Shown in pieces: positions 1-5,969 of a stretch of DNA of 9,911 nt. The notes under the pieces were generated by a model. That model did no database searches. It was given only the letters and a program-made list of their open reading frames with translations, and was not told where the DNA came from. The DNA comes from JAJDGF01 sp031549325 (lineage in GTDB: Bacteria > Bacillota > Clostridia > Christensenellales > Aristaeellaceae), in the NCBI GenBank assembly GCA_031549325.1, contig JAVBQA010000011.1, positions 1-9,911 on the forward strand. Direction: 5' to 3'. The translations under genes and the position numbers were made by a program. Each line of letters opens with the position of its first letter. Within the stretch, counting starts at the first letter, position 1.

Positions 1-237
1 GAGTACATCAAGAAGGTCAAGAAGACCGAGATCAAGTGCGGCCTGGTGTCCGGCAAGGTCATCGACGTCAAGGGCGTGACCGCGCTGGCCGAGCTGCCGC
101 CGAAGGAGGTCCTCATCGCGCAGATGATGGGCAGCCTGAACGCGCCGATCACCAACTGCGTGGGTGTCATGGCCGCGATGCTGCGCTCGGTGGTCTACGC
201 CGTGGACGCGGTTCGCAAGTCCAAGGAAGGCGCGTAA
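1..237 (+). CDS. rplJ: 50S ribosomal protein L10, C-terminal part (5' end outside window)
   Basis: The reading frame is open from base 1 to the TAA at 235-237 and gives 78 residues of a protein whose start lies upstream. The visible part reads through a Lys-rich segment, then ALAELPPKEVLIAQMMGSL and a hydrophobic C-terminal stretch. This matches the end of the globular domain of L10 and the beginning of the C-terminal helix that carries L7/L12 dimers on the ribosomal stalk. The next gene is rplL, 51 bases downstream, which is the usual rplJ-rplL order and strongly supports the call. L10 normally also acts as translational repressor of its own mRNA by binding a leader upstream of rplJ; that leader is not in the window. 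A non-ribosomal identity is unlikely. Confidence 0.93.
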   Translation, partial: EYIKKVKKTEIKCGLVSGKVIDVKGVTALAELPPKEVLIAQMMGSLNAPITNCVGVMAAMLRSVVYAVDAVRKSKEGA

Positions 238-288
238 GCGTCGCTCGAAAATCAATATTAATCATCAATGAATATGGAGGGTATCACA

Positions 289-672
289 ATGAATCATGAG
301 GAAATCCTGAGCGCCATTGGCAATATGACCGTACTGGAGCTGGCCGAGCTGGTGAAGGCCATGGAAGAGAAGTTTGGCGTGTCCGCCGCCGCCCCCGTGG
401 CTGTGGCCGCCGCCCCCGCCGCCGGCGGCGCCGCCCCCGCGGAAGCTGCCGAGGAGAAGACCGAGTTCGACGTCATCCTGAAGGATGTCGGCGCCGAGAA
501 GATCAAGGTCATCAAGGTCGTCCGCGAAGTCGTCGCCGGCCTGGGCCTGAAGGAAGCCAAAGACCTCGTCGACGGCGCGCCCAAGCCCCTCAAGGAAGGC
601 GTCACCAAGGAAGAGGCCGAGAAGATCGTGGCGGCTTTCAAAGAAGTCGGCGCTGTCTGCGAAATCAAGTAA
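289..672 (+). CDS. rplL: 50S ribosomal protein L7/L12
   Basis: This encodes the 127-residue stalk protein that binds L10 as dimers and recruits the translational GTPases to the ribosome. Three parts are visible. The N-terminal dimerisation helices occupy about residues 1-35 (EILSAIGNMTVLELAELVKA). An Ala/Pro/Gly-rich hinge follows at about 36-55. The compact C-terminal domain begins at EKTEFDVIL and contains the conserved KIKVIKVVREV and GLGLKEAKDLVDGAPKPLKE segments. Length is typical for the family. I chose the ATG at 289 because GGAGG at 276-280 lies eight bases upstream. An in-frame ATG at 268 would add seven residues, but it lies upstream of that site. The gene is followed by two strong terminators rather than by rpoB. 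Confidence 0.97.
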   Translation: MNHEEILSAIGNMTVLELAELVKAMEEKFGVSAAAPVAVAAAPAAGGAAPAEAAEEKTEFDVILKDVGAEKIKVIKVVREVVAGLGLKEAKDLVDGAPKPLKEGVTKEEAEKIVAAFKEVGAVCEIK

Positions 673-709
673 TTTCAGGCCGCCCATAAGGGTGTGCCTG
701 GCGAGTCAG

Positions 710-765
710 AAGGGTTCGGGCGTTGCGCGGCGTGGTTCACACACGCCGCCGCCCGGACCCTTTTT
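710..765 (+). terminator. Strong compound intrinsic terminator of rplJL
   Basis: The arms at 710-722 and 750-762 pair over 13 positions, with one G-U pair. They enclose a second perfect hairpin (727-734 with 742-749, loop 735-741). A run of five T follows at 761-765. The structure begins 38 bases after the rplL stop and is oriented for the + strand. Confidence 0.9.
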
Positions 766-801
766 CCCTGCCTCCGCGGCCTGAACCGTGGCGGATCCAA
801 C

Positions 802-830
802 AACCGGAACGGTTAGCCGTCCGGTTTTTT
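802..830 (+). terminator. Second tandem intrinsic terminator
   Basis: AACCGG at 802-807 pairs with CCGGTT at 821-826. One bulged A (808) is followed by a further four pairs (809-812 with 817-820) around a TTAG loop, and T continues to 830. The T run is on the right only, so it acts on + strand transcripts. It probably backs up the terminator at 710-765. Bases 784-789 (AACCGT) could also pair with 809-814, but this alternative is short and may be chance. Confidence 0.82.
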
Positions 831-912
831 CATTGGTATGACAAGCAGATTTGACATGAGTGGAATATGAATAACGACAAGCGCAGAACGCCGGAAGGCG
901 ATGAGGGCGCGG

Positions 913-1029
913 ATGGTCAAGCTGCCCCAGGCGGAGTTTGGGCCGATGGGGCTGACCGCCAGGAAATTCCTTGAAAGCCGGCGCGTGGGCCGCGAGCGAT
1001 GGGGAGCGGCGGCCTCTTTCATTGCTTAA
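913..1029 (+). CDS. Doubtful micro-ORF, 38 residues, unknown function
   Basis: Between the tandem terminators and the next promoter, one frame stays open from after the TGA at 868-870 to the TAA at 1027-1029. Its later codons mostly end in G or C, like those of the real genes nearby, while second positions are mixed. An ATG at 913 has GAGGG at 903-907 five bases upstream; an earlier in-frame ATG at 901 lacks a properly spaced site. The peptide starts MVKLPQAEFGPMGL, is rich in Arg, and has no motif, signal peptide or membrane segment that I recognise. No promoter is evident between the terminator at 830 and this ORF. It could be a small protein, the remnant of a decayed gene, or chance in GC-rich DNA. 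The rest of the 420-base gap between rplL and the next gene holds only terminators and a promoter. Confidence 0.22.
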   Translation: MVKLPQAEFGPMGLTARKFLESRRVGRERWGAAASFIA

Positions 1030-1030
1030 C

Positions 1031-1060
1031 TTGCGTAAGCCGGGGTGATTTTGGTATAAT
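1031..1060 (+). promoter_or_regulatory. Extended -10 promoter for the pyrophosphohydrolase-guaA-GNAT unit
   Basis: TTGCGT (1031-1036) and a perfect TATAAT (1055-1060) are separated by 18 bases. TGG directly before the -10 box gives the extended TGnTATAAT form. The predicted start of transcription is near 1067, about 25 bases before the chosen start of the first gene. Confidence 0.8.
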
Positions 1061-1092
1061 AGCAGATAATGGGGTATTATGGCGAGGTGCGT

Positions 1093-1455
1093 ATGACCGA
1101 CAGGGACACGAGCATCGGCGAGCTGAAGCGGCGCGTGCACGCGCTGTGCCTTGAAAAAGGCTGGGGCGACGAGGGCGTTCAGAACCCGCAGCGCGTGGCC
1201 ATGGCGATGACGGTCGAGATGGCCGAGCTGCTGGAGCACTTTCAGTGGCTGGACGACGCGCAGGTGCATAGCTTGCTTCGGGGCCAGGATCCGGAGCGGG
1301 CCGCGCAGATCGGCGAGGAGTTCGCCGACGTCATGATGTATGGGCTGCAGCTGATGCGCTGCCTGAACATCGACGTGACCGAGCAGGTGCTCCGCAAGAT
1401 TGAGATCGTGAGGCGGCGGGACAACGGGCGGGATCGGCTGGCGCATCCACGTTAG
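1093..1455 (+). CDS. MazG-like nucleotide pyrophosphohydrolase (DCTPP1/RS21-C6 type)
   Basis: This 120-residue all-alpha protein should hydrolyse a nucleoside triphosphate, probably a pyrimidine or damaged dNTP, to the monophosphate and pyrophosphate. The metal-binding pair typical of the MazG-like fold is visible as E42-M-A-E45 within TVEMAELLEHFQW, and E76-F-A-D79 within EEFADVMMYGLQL. The ELLEHFQW block and preceding NPQRVAMAM segment resemble the RS21-C6/DCTPP1 branch. Length is normal for that single-domain branch. I chose ATG 1093, preceded by GAGG at 1084-1087. The upstream in-frame ATG at 1069 lies only a few bases after the predicted transcription start and has no binding site. The GuaA-like gene begins 27 bases after its stop, so the two are very likely co-transcribed. 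Substrate cannot be told from sequence; the fold also occurs in housecleaning and phage-related enzymes. Confidence 0.85.
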   Translation: MTDRDTSIGELKRRVHALCLEKGWGDEGVQNPQRVAMAMTVEMAELLEHFQWLDDAQVHSLLRGQDPERAAQIGEEFADVMMYGLQLMRCLNIDVTEQVLRKIEIVRRRDNGRDRLAHPR

Positions 1456-1482
1456 GCCGTTCCATATTTTGGAGGTTTGTTC

Positions 1483-2937
1483 ATGTTCCGTGATGGCATT
1501 TTGGTGCTGGATTTTGGCGGGTCCGAGGCGCGCGCCGTGGCGCGCAAGCTGCGCGGCGAGCAGGTGTATTGCGAGATCCAACCGTTCGACGCGCCCGTCC
1601 GGCAGGACGGCTCGATCCGCGGGCTGATTCTGGCGGGCGGCAAGGGAGACCCGGCGCAGCAGGGCGCGCCCCAGCTTTCCGACGAGGCGTTTTCGCTGAA
1701 CCTGCCCACGCTGGGCTTTGGATATGGCGCGCTCGTGCTGATGAAGCGCATGGGCGCGAGACGCGTGAGCAGCCGCGGCGTGGATCAGGCGGCGCCGGTG
1801 GAGTTTTTGAAGACCGCGCTGTTTGAGGGGCTTACCGGCAGCGAGCGCGCGATGGAGCGGCTGGAAGAGTTTGAGCTGCCGGAGGGCGTGCGCGTGATCG
1901 CCAGCGTCGACGGGCGGGGCGTGGGTTTCGCGAATGTCCAGGAGACCCTCTTCGCGCTGCAGTTCTACCCGGAGGCCAACGACCCGGACGGACTGCTGCT
2001 GCTGCGCAACTTCGCGAGCATCTGCCGGCTTGAAACCGACTGGACGGTCGACGCGTTTCTCGAGCAGTCGATTCGCCAGATCCGGGACAAGGTGGGCGAG
2101 GGCCGCGCGCTGATCGCGATCTCGGGCGGGGTGGACTCTTCCGTGTGCGCGGCGCTGATGCACAGGGCCATCGGCTGTCAGCTGGTTTGCCTGCACGTGG
2201 ACACCGGCCTGATGCGCAAGGGCGAGCGGGAGCTGGTGCAGAAGTATTTCACCGAGCTCGGCGTGCCGCTGCGGGTGATCGACGCCCGCGAGCGGTTCCT
2301 AGAAAAGCTGCGCGGCCAGGTGAGCGGCGAGGGGAAGAGCCGCGCGGTGTTTGAGGAATACGAACAGGTGCTGCGCGAGGCCGCCGCGGAGGAGGGCCGG
2401 GTGGATCACCTGGTGGAGGGCACCATCTACACCGACCGGCTGGACAACCTGAGCACCCACAACGGCCTGGGCGGCAGCGACCGCGTCGAGCCGATCGATA
2501 TGCTGTTCAAGGAAGAGGTGCGGGACATCGGGCGGGCGCTGGGGCTGCCGGAGGAGCTGGTGAACCGGCAGGCGTTCCCGAGCGCGGGGCTGGCGCTGCG
2601 CTGCATGGGCGAGGTGACCAGCCTGCGGCTGGCCATGGTGCGCGACGCCGACCAGATCTTCCGCGAAGAAATTCAAAAGGCGGGCCTTGAAAAGCGGGTG
2701 CGGCAGTACTTCTGCGTGCTGACGGGCGATCAGACCGGCGGCGCGGGTGACCCCACCGGCTACACCGTGGCGCTGCGCGCCGTGAACCCCGGGCCGGAAG
2801 GCCGCACCGCCATCTTCCGCCTGCCCTACGACCTGCTGGAGCGGATCGTGGAGCGCATCACCTCTGAGGTGCCGGGCGTGAACCGCGTGGTGTACGATGT
2901 GACCGGGCAGCCGCCCGCCAGCATAGAATGGTGTTGA
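1483..2937 (+). CDS. guaA: GuaA-like protein: GMP synthase homologue with degenerate glutaminase domain
   Basis: Canonical GuaA makes GMP from XMP, ATP and glutamine. It has an N-terminal class I amidotransferase domain, an ATP-pyrophosphatase domain and a C-terminal dimerisation domain. All three are recognisable here in that order (about 1-185, 186-370 and 371-484). The P-loop is intact (SGGVDSS, 214-220), as are GTIY (313-316) and the family-typical ending RVVYDVTGQPPASIEWC. The protein has 484 residues against roughly 510-525 usually. The amidotransferase triad is broken: the cysteine of GVCYG is Gly80 (LGFGYG) and the histidine of QFHPE is Tyr162 (QFYPE); only Glu164 remains. Motifs near the XMP site also deviate: HPFPGPGL reads QAFPSAGL, KSHHN reads LSTHN, the final KPPATIEWE reads QPPASIEWC, and the Lys-rich lid loop is shortened. 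ATG 1483 is chosen because GGAGG at 1471-1475 lies seven bases upstream. It could be an ammonia-dependent GMP synthase or a paralogue with another substrate; family membership is sure, function is not. Confidence 0.85.
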   Translation: MFRDGILVLDFGGSEARAVARKLRGEQVYCEIQPFDAPVRQDGSIRGLILAGGKGDPAQQGAPQLSDEAFSLNLPTLGFGYGALVLMKRMGARRVSSRGVDQAAPVEFLKTALFEGLTGSERAMERLEEFELPEGVRVIASVDGRGVGFANVQETLFALQFYPEANDPDGLLLLRNFASICRLETDWTVDAFLEQSIRQIRDKVGEGRALIAISGGVDSSVCAALMHRAIGCQLVCLHVDTGLMRKGERELVQKYFTELGVPLRVIDARERFLEKLRGQVSGEGKSRAVFEEYEQVLREAAAEEGRVDHLVEGTIYTDRLDNLSTHNGLGGSDRVEPIDMLFKEEVRDIGRALGLPEELVNRQAFPSAGLALRCMGEVTSLRLAMVRDADQIFREEIQKAGLEKRVRQYFCVLTGDQTGGAGDPTGYTVALRAVNPGPEGRTAIFRLPYDLLERIVERITSEVPGVNRVVYDVTGQPPASIEWC

Positions 2938-2964
2938 CCCAGCATTACTTAGGGGGCTTGTGGA

Positions 2965-3774
2965 TTGAAGATCCGACATGCCGAAGGCTCAGCCTTTGGG
3001 CTGGACATTGAAAACACTTTTGTGGCCTATGACGACCTGGGCGATCCCCTCGGCGAGGCGGATGTGACCGAGGTCATGCGTGACATGCTGTGTCCGACCA
3101 GGCCGCACCAGCTGCTGATCCGCACCGACTGCGAGCTGGAGGCGCTGGACGCGCTGCTCGGCGCGGCCACCGCGCGCGCCATGCTGCTCGCCCGGGAAAA
3201 GCCGCTGTCGCCCGCGCGCATCTTCTGCGAGTGCAACCCGCTCGACGAGAAGCGCATGCGCGTGCTCGAAACCCAGGGCTACCTGGACGACGACGGGCTG
3301 GTGCGCATGCACCGCGTGCTCAAGCGCGGCCCGATCGTGAAGCCTGCGCCCAAGGACTGCGTGATCGTGCGCGACTACCTGATCGACGAGATGGAGAGCA
3401 AGTATTTCATCAAGCGCTACAACGCGATGTTCTCCACCGCGTTCGACGACGAGTGGCTCAAGCGGATCAAGCAGCGCCCCAACTTCGCGCGGCTGCTGGC
3501 CGTGGCTCCCGACGGGCTGGCCGGGGAGCTTGTGACCTGGTCTGACGGGATCTACGGCGTGGTCGGAATCATCCAGACCCCGCCCAGCTGGCAGAGAAAG
3601 GGCGTGGCCAGCTTCCTGCTGGAGCAGGCCCGCAACTACTGGATGGACCGGGGCCTGAGCGAGGCGTACTTCGACGTGTGGACCCGGCTCACCGCCGCCA
3701 TGCGGCTGGCTGCCACGTCTGGGTTCAGGCCGCAGGGCACGCTGGTTCGGTATCCGGGGATTGACGTTTACTGA
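2965..3774 (+). CDS. GNAT family N-acetyltransferase with two GNAT-like halves
   Basis: This 269-residue protein probably transfers an acetyl group from acetyl-CoA to an amine of unknown identity. The C-terminal half (about 132-269) is a recognisable GNAT domain. It has the acetyl-CoA pyrophosphate-binding loop Q210-R-K-G-V-A215 followed by the helix ASFLLEQARNYW. The late strand-helix segment then runs AYFDVWTRLTAAMRLAATSGF. The N-terminal half (about 1-125) has GNAT-like spacing (CECNPLDEKRMRVLETQGY) but no clear acetyl-CoA loop, so it looks like a degenerate second copy. The start is TTG at 2965, supported by AGGGGG at 2951-2956 eight bases upstream. A GTG at 2960 runs into a stop at once. 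The gene follows the GuaA homologue by 27 bases and probably belongs to the same transcript. Substrate is unknown. Confidence 0.8.
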   Translation: MKIRHAEGSAFGLDIENTFVAYDDLGDPLGEADVTEVMRDMLCPTRPHQLLIRTDCELEALDALLGAATARAMLLAREKPLSPARIFCECNPLDEKRMRVLETQGYLDDDGLVRMHRVLKRGPIVKPAPKDCVIVRDYLIDEMESKYFIKRYNAMFSTAFDDEWLKRIKQRPNFARLLAVAPDGLAGELVTWSDGIYGVVGIIQTPPSWQRKGVASFLLEQARNYWMDRGLSEAYFDVWTRLTAAMRLAATSGFRPQGTLVRYPGIDVY

Positions 3775-3858
3775 ACGGCGGGGGCACAGCCTTTGCCGCC
3801 CAAGGTTTGGCATTTCTCTGAGAGCCGGGCAATACGCTAGAACTGGGGGAAATTCGGG

Positions 3859-4941
3859 ATGAAGAAGTACAATGTGGGCATCATCGGCGCGACGGGCATG
3901 GTGGGGCAGCGCTTTCTGACCCTGCTGCAAAACCACCCCTGGTTTGACGTGACGACCCTGGCGGCGTCGGCGCGCTCCGCGGGCCAGACCTACGAGCAGG
4001 CCACCGCGGGCCGCTGGGCGTTCGACTGGCCGATCCCCGAGAAATACAGAGACATGCGGGTGGTGGACGCGGCCAACGTCAAGTCCATCGCCGGGCAGGT
4101 GGACTTCGTGTTCTGCGCGGTGGATATGCCCAAAGATCAGATCCGCGCGCTGGAAGACGAGTTCGCGCTGTGCGAGACCCCGGTGGTGTCCAACAACTCG
4201 GCGCACCGGCATACGAGCGACGTGCCCATGATGATCCCCGAGATCAACAGCGGCCACATGGCCGTGATCGAGCACCAGCGAAAGCGGCTGGGCACCAGGG
4301 TCGGCTTTGTAACCGCCAAGCCCAACTGCTCCATCCAGGGCTACGTGCCCGCGCTGCACCCGCTGAAGGATTTCGGCATCCGTCAGGTCGTGGCCTGCAC
4401 CTACCAGGCGATCTCCGGCGCCGGCAAGACCTTTGCGACCTGGCCCGAAATGCTCGACAACGTGATCCCCTTCATCGGCGGCGAGGAGCACAAGAGCGAG
4501 GTGGAGCCGCTGAAGATCTGGGGCGAGCTCAAGGGCGGCGAGATCGTTCCGGCTCAGGCGCCCGTCATCAGCGCCCAGTGCTACCGCGTGGCCGCCGCCG
4601 ATGGGCACATGGCCGCCGTGTCCGTGTCCTTCGACAAGAAGCCCGCCGTCGACGAGATCATCGCCCGCTGGCGCGCCTACGAGGGCCTGCCGCAGCAGAC
4701 CAAGCTGCCCTCCGCGCCCGAGCGCTTCCTCACCTATTTCGAGGAGGAGAACCGCCCCCAGACCAGGCTCGACCGCGATCTGTACAACGGCATGGGCATC
4801 AGCATCGGGCGGCTGCGCGAGGACGCTATCTTCGATTACAAGTTCGTCAGCCTGTCTCACAACACCGTGCGCGGCGCGGCCGGCGGCGCGGTGCTCACCG
4901 CCGAGATGCTGTGCCACGCGGGCTACATCCCGCACAAATAA
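3859..4941 (+). CDS. asd: Aspartate-semialdehyde dehydrogenase
   Basis: This enzyme reduces L-aspartyl 4-phosphate to L-aspartate 4-semialdehyde with NADPH in the cytosol, the branch step to lysine/diaminopimelate, threonine and methionine. The N-terminal Rossmann motif is GATGMVGQ (about 10-17). The catalytic cysteine is Cys157 in AKPNCSIQGY, and the glycine-rich turn SGAGKTF follows at 186-192. The likely acid/base histidine is His250 in AADGH. The 360-residue length and spacing fit the archaeal/fungal-type branch also found in many Firmicutes, rather than the E. coli-type Asd. ATG 3859 is preceded by GGGGGA at 3845-3850 with eight bases between. The 84-base gap upstream has a weak GC hairpin without a T run and no convincing promoter or lysine riboswitch. 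dapA follows after 82 bases and uses the product directly. Confidence 0.95.
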   Translation: MKKYNVGIIGATGMVGQRFLTLLQNHPWFDVTTLAASARSAGQTYEQATAGRWAFDWPIPEKYRDMRVVDAANVKSIAGQVDFVFCAVDMPKDQIRALEDEFALCETPVVSNNSAHRHTSDVPMMIPEINSGHMAVIEHQRKRLGTRVGFVTAKPNCSIQGYVPALHPLKDFGIRQVVACTYQAISGAGKTFATWPEMLDNVIPFIGGEEHKSEVEPLKIWGELKGGEIVPAQAPVISAQCYRVAAADGHMAAVSVSFDKKPAVDEIIARWRAYEGLPQQTKLPSAPERFLTYFEEENRPQTRLDRDLYNGMGISIGRLREDAIFDYKFVSLSHNTVRGAAGGAVLTAEMLCHAGYIPHK

Positions 4942-5023
4942 GGGCGATAGGAAAAAACCGAGATCATTACAAAGGTTGAATGCGTTACGTTTCCTCCGGC
5001 GACGATATGGATGGAGGGATGGC

Positions 5024-5911
5024 ATGAAACCGACACTGTTTACCGGATCGGGCGTGGCATTGGCCACGCCCTTTACATCGGATGGGGTGGATATCGAGCG
5101 GCTGCGGAAAAATGTCTGTTGGCAGATCGAATCGGGCACAGACGCGCTGATCGTGCTCGGGACCACGGGCGAGCCCGCCACCATGACCAGGGATGAGAAG
5201 CAGGCATCGGTCAAGGCTGTGCTGGAGACGGCCGGCGGCCGGGTGCCGGTGATTGTGGGCGTGGGGAGCAACGACACGCGCACCACCATCGAGCAGGCCC
5301 GGTGGGCCGAAGGGCTGGGCGCGCAGGGCTTGCTCGTGGTGACCCCCTACTACAACCGCCCGTCTCAGCAGGGGTTGGTGAAGCACTACATGGCGGTGGC
5401 CGACGCGGCGACCCTTCCGATCATCGCCTACAACGTGCCCGCGCGCACCGGGGTCAACCTGCTGCCCGAAACGCTCGGCAAGCTGGCGCGGCACGAGCGC
5501 ATCGTCGGGCTGAAGGAGGCCAACGGAAACCTGCCCCAGCTCGCGGAAACCATCAACGAAACGGCGGGGAACATGGCCATCTACTCGGGCAACGACGACT
5601 CGGTCACCACGATCATGGCGATGGGCGGCGCCGGGGTGATCTCGGTGGCGGCCAACGTCATCCCGGCGGAAATGCACCGGATGGCCCAAAGCTTCCTGGA
5701 CGGCGACGTCGAGGCCAGCCGGAACCTGCAGCTGAAATTCACCCAGCTGATCAAGCTGCTGTTCATCGAGCCCAGCCCGGCGCCGCTCAAGTGCGCCATG
5801 CGGCTGATGGGCATCGACAGCGGGATTTTGCGGCTGCCGCTGACCGATATCGCGCTTGGCAACCAGGCGCTGATGGAAAAGGAGCTTTTGCGTCTGGGGC
5901 TCTTGCATTGA
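5024..5911 (+). CDS. dapA: 4-hydroxy-tetrahydrodipicolinate synthase
   Basis: DapA condenses pyruvate with aspartate semialdehyde, the first committed step to diaminopimelate and lysine. The 295-residue TIM-barrel carries all the usual active-site elements. The Schiff-base lysine is Lys164 in VGLKEANGN. The proton-relay tyrosine is Tyr136 in IAYNVPARTG, with the carboxylate-binding Arg141 in the same block. GTTGE (46-50) supplies Thr47/Thr48, and VVTPYYNRPSQQG (105-117) provides the dimer-contact tyrosine. ATG 5024 has GGAGGG at 5013-5018 five bases upstream. The 82-base gap from asd shows no clear promoter or terminator, so asd and dapA probably form one unit. The stop codon overlaps the -35 box of the galactokinase promoter. 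Confidence 0.96.
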   Translation: MKPTLFTGSGVALATPFTSDGVDIERLRKNVCWQIESGTDALIVLGTTGEPATMTRDEKQASVKAVLETAGGRVPVIVGVGSNDTRTTIEQARWAEGLGAQGLLVVTPYYNRPSQQGLVKHYMAVADAATLPIIAYNVPARTGVNLLPETLGKLARHERIVGLKEANGNLPQLAETINETAGNMAIYSGNDDSVTTIMAMGGAGVISVAANVIPAEMHRMAQSFLDGDVEASRNLQLKFTQLIKLLFIEPSPAPLKCAMRLMGIDSGILRLPLTDIALGNQALMEKELLRLGLLH

Positions 5912-5937
5912 CAAGCGCCAATTGGCTACTCTATAAT
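5908..5937 (+). promoter_or_regulatory. Consensus sigma-70/sigmaA promoter for the galactokinase gene
   Basis: A perfect TTGACA (5908-5913) and a perfect TATAAT (5932-5937) are separated by 18 bases. The -35 box overlaps the TGA of dapA (5909-5911). Transcription should start near 5944, leaving a leader of about 26 bases. No operator-like inverted repeat is evident around it. Confidence 0.9.
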
Positions 5938-5969
5938 AACGAAAGAGAAATACGATGGGGAGTGACCAC

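Noticed and set aside
784..830. Possible attenuator: AACCGT (784-789) could pair with ACGGTT (809-814) and disrupt the second terminator
   Set aside because: The alternative stem is only six pairs, no leader peptide or known aptamer is present, and no clear gene directly follows. Tandem terminators explain the region better.
813..1022. 69-codon minus-strand ORF in the rplL-pyrophosphohydrolase gap
   Set aside because: No ribosome binding site precedes its start near 1022, and its end runs into the + strand terminator stem.
1069..1092. Upstream ATG (1069) as start of the MazG-like gene
   Set aside because: It lies only a few bases after the predicted transcription start and lacks a binding site; ATG 1093 has GAGG at a proper distance and removes residues that do not belong to the fold.
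706..2196. Long minus-strand open frame (496 codons) opposite the pyrophosphohydrolase and guaA
   Set aside because: It runs through both terminators and a promoter, has no recognisable domain, and is opposite genes with clear motifs.
3775..3858. Possible promoter or lysine riboswitch before asd
   Set aside because: The gap is far too short for a lysine aptamer. TTGGCA is followed at 17 bases by CAATAC, a poor -10 match, and the GC hairpin has no T run.
2989..5289. Very long minus-strand open frame (766 codons) opposite the GNAT gene, asd and the start of dapA
   Set aside because: It lies opposite three well-recognised genes, its translation is His/Arg/Ala-rich low-complexity sequence without a family motif, and such antisense frames are common in GC-rich DNA.
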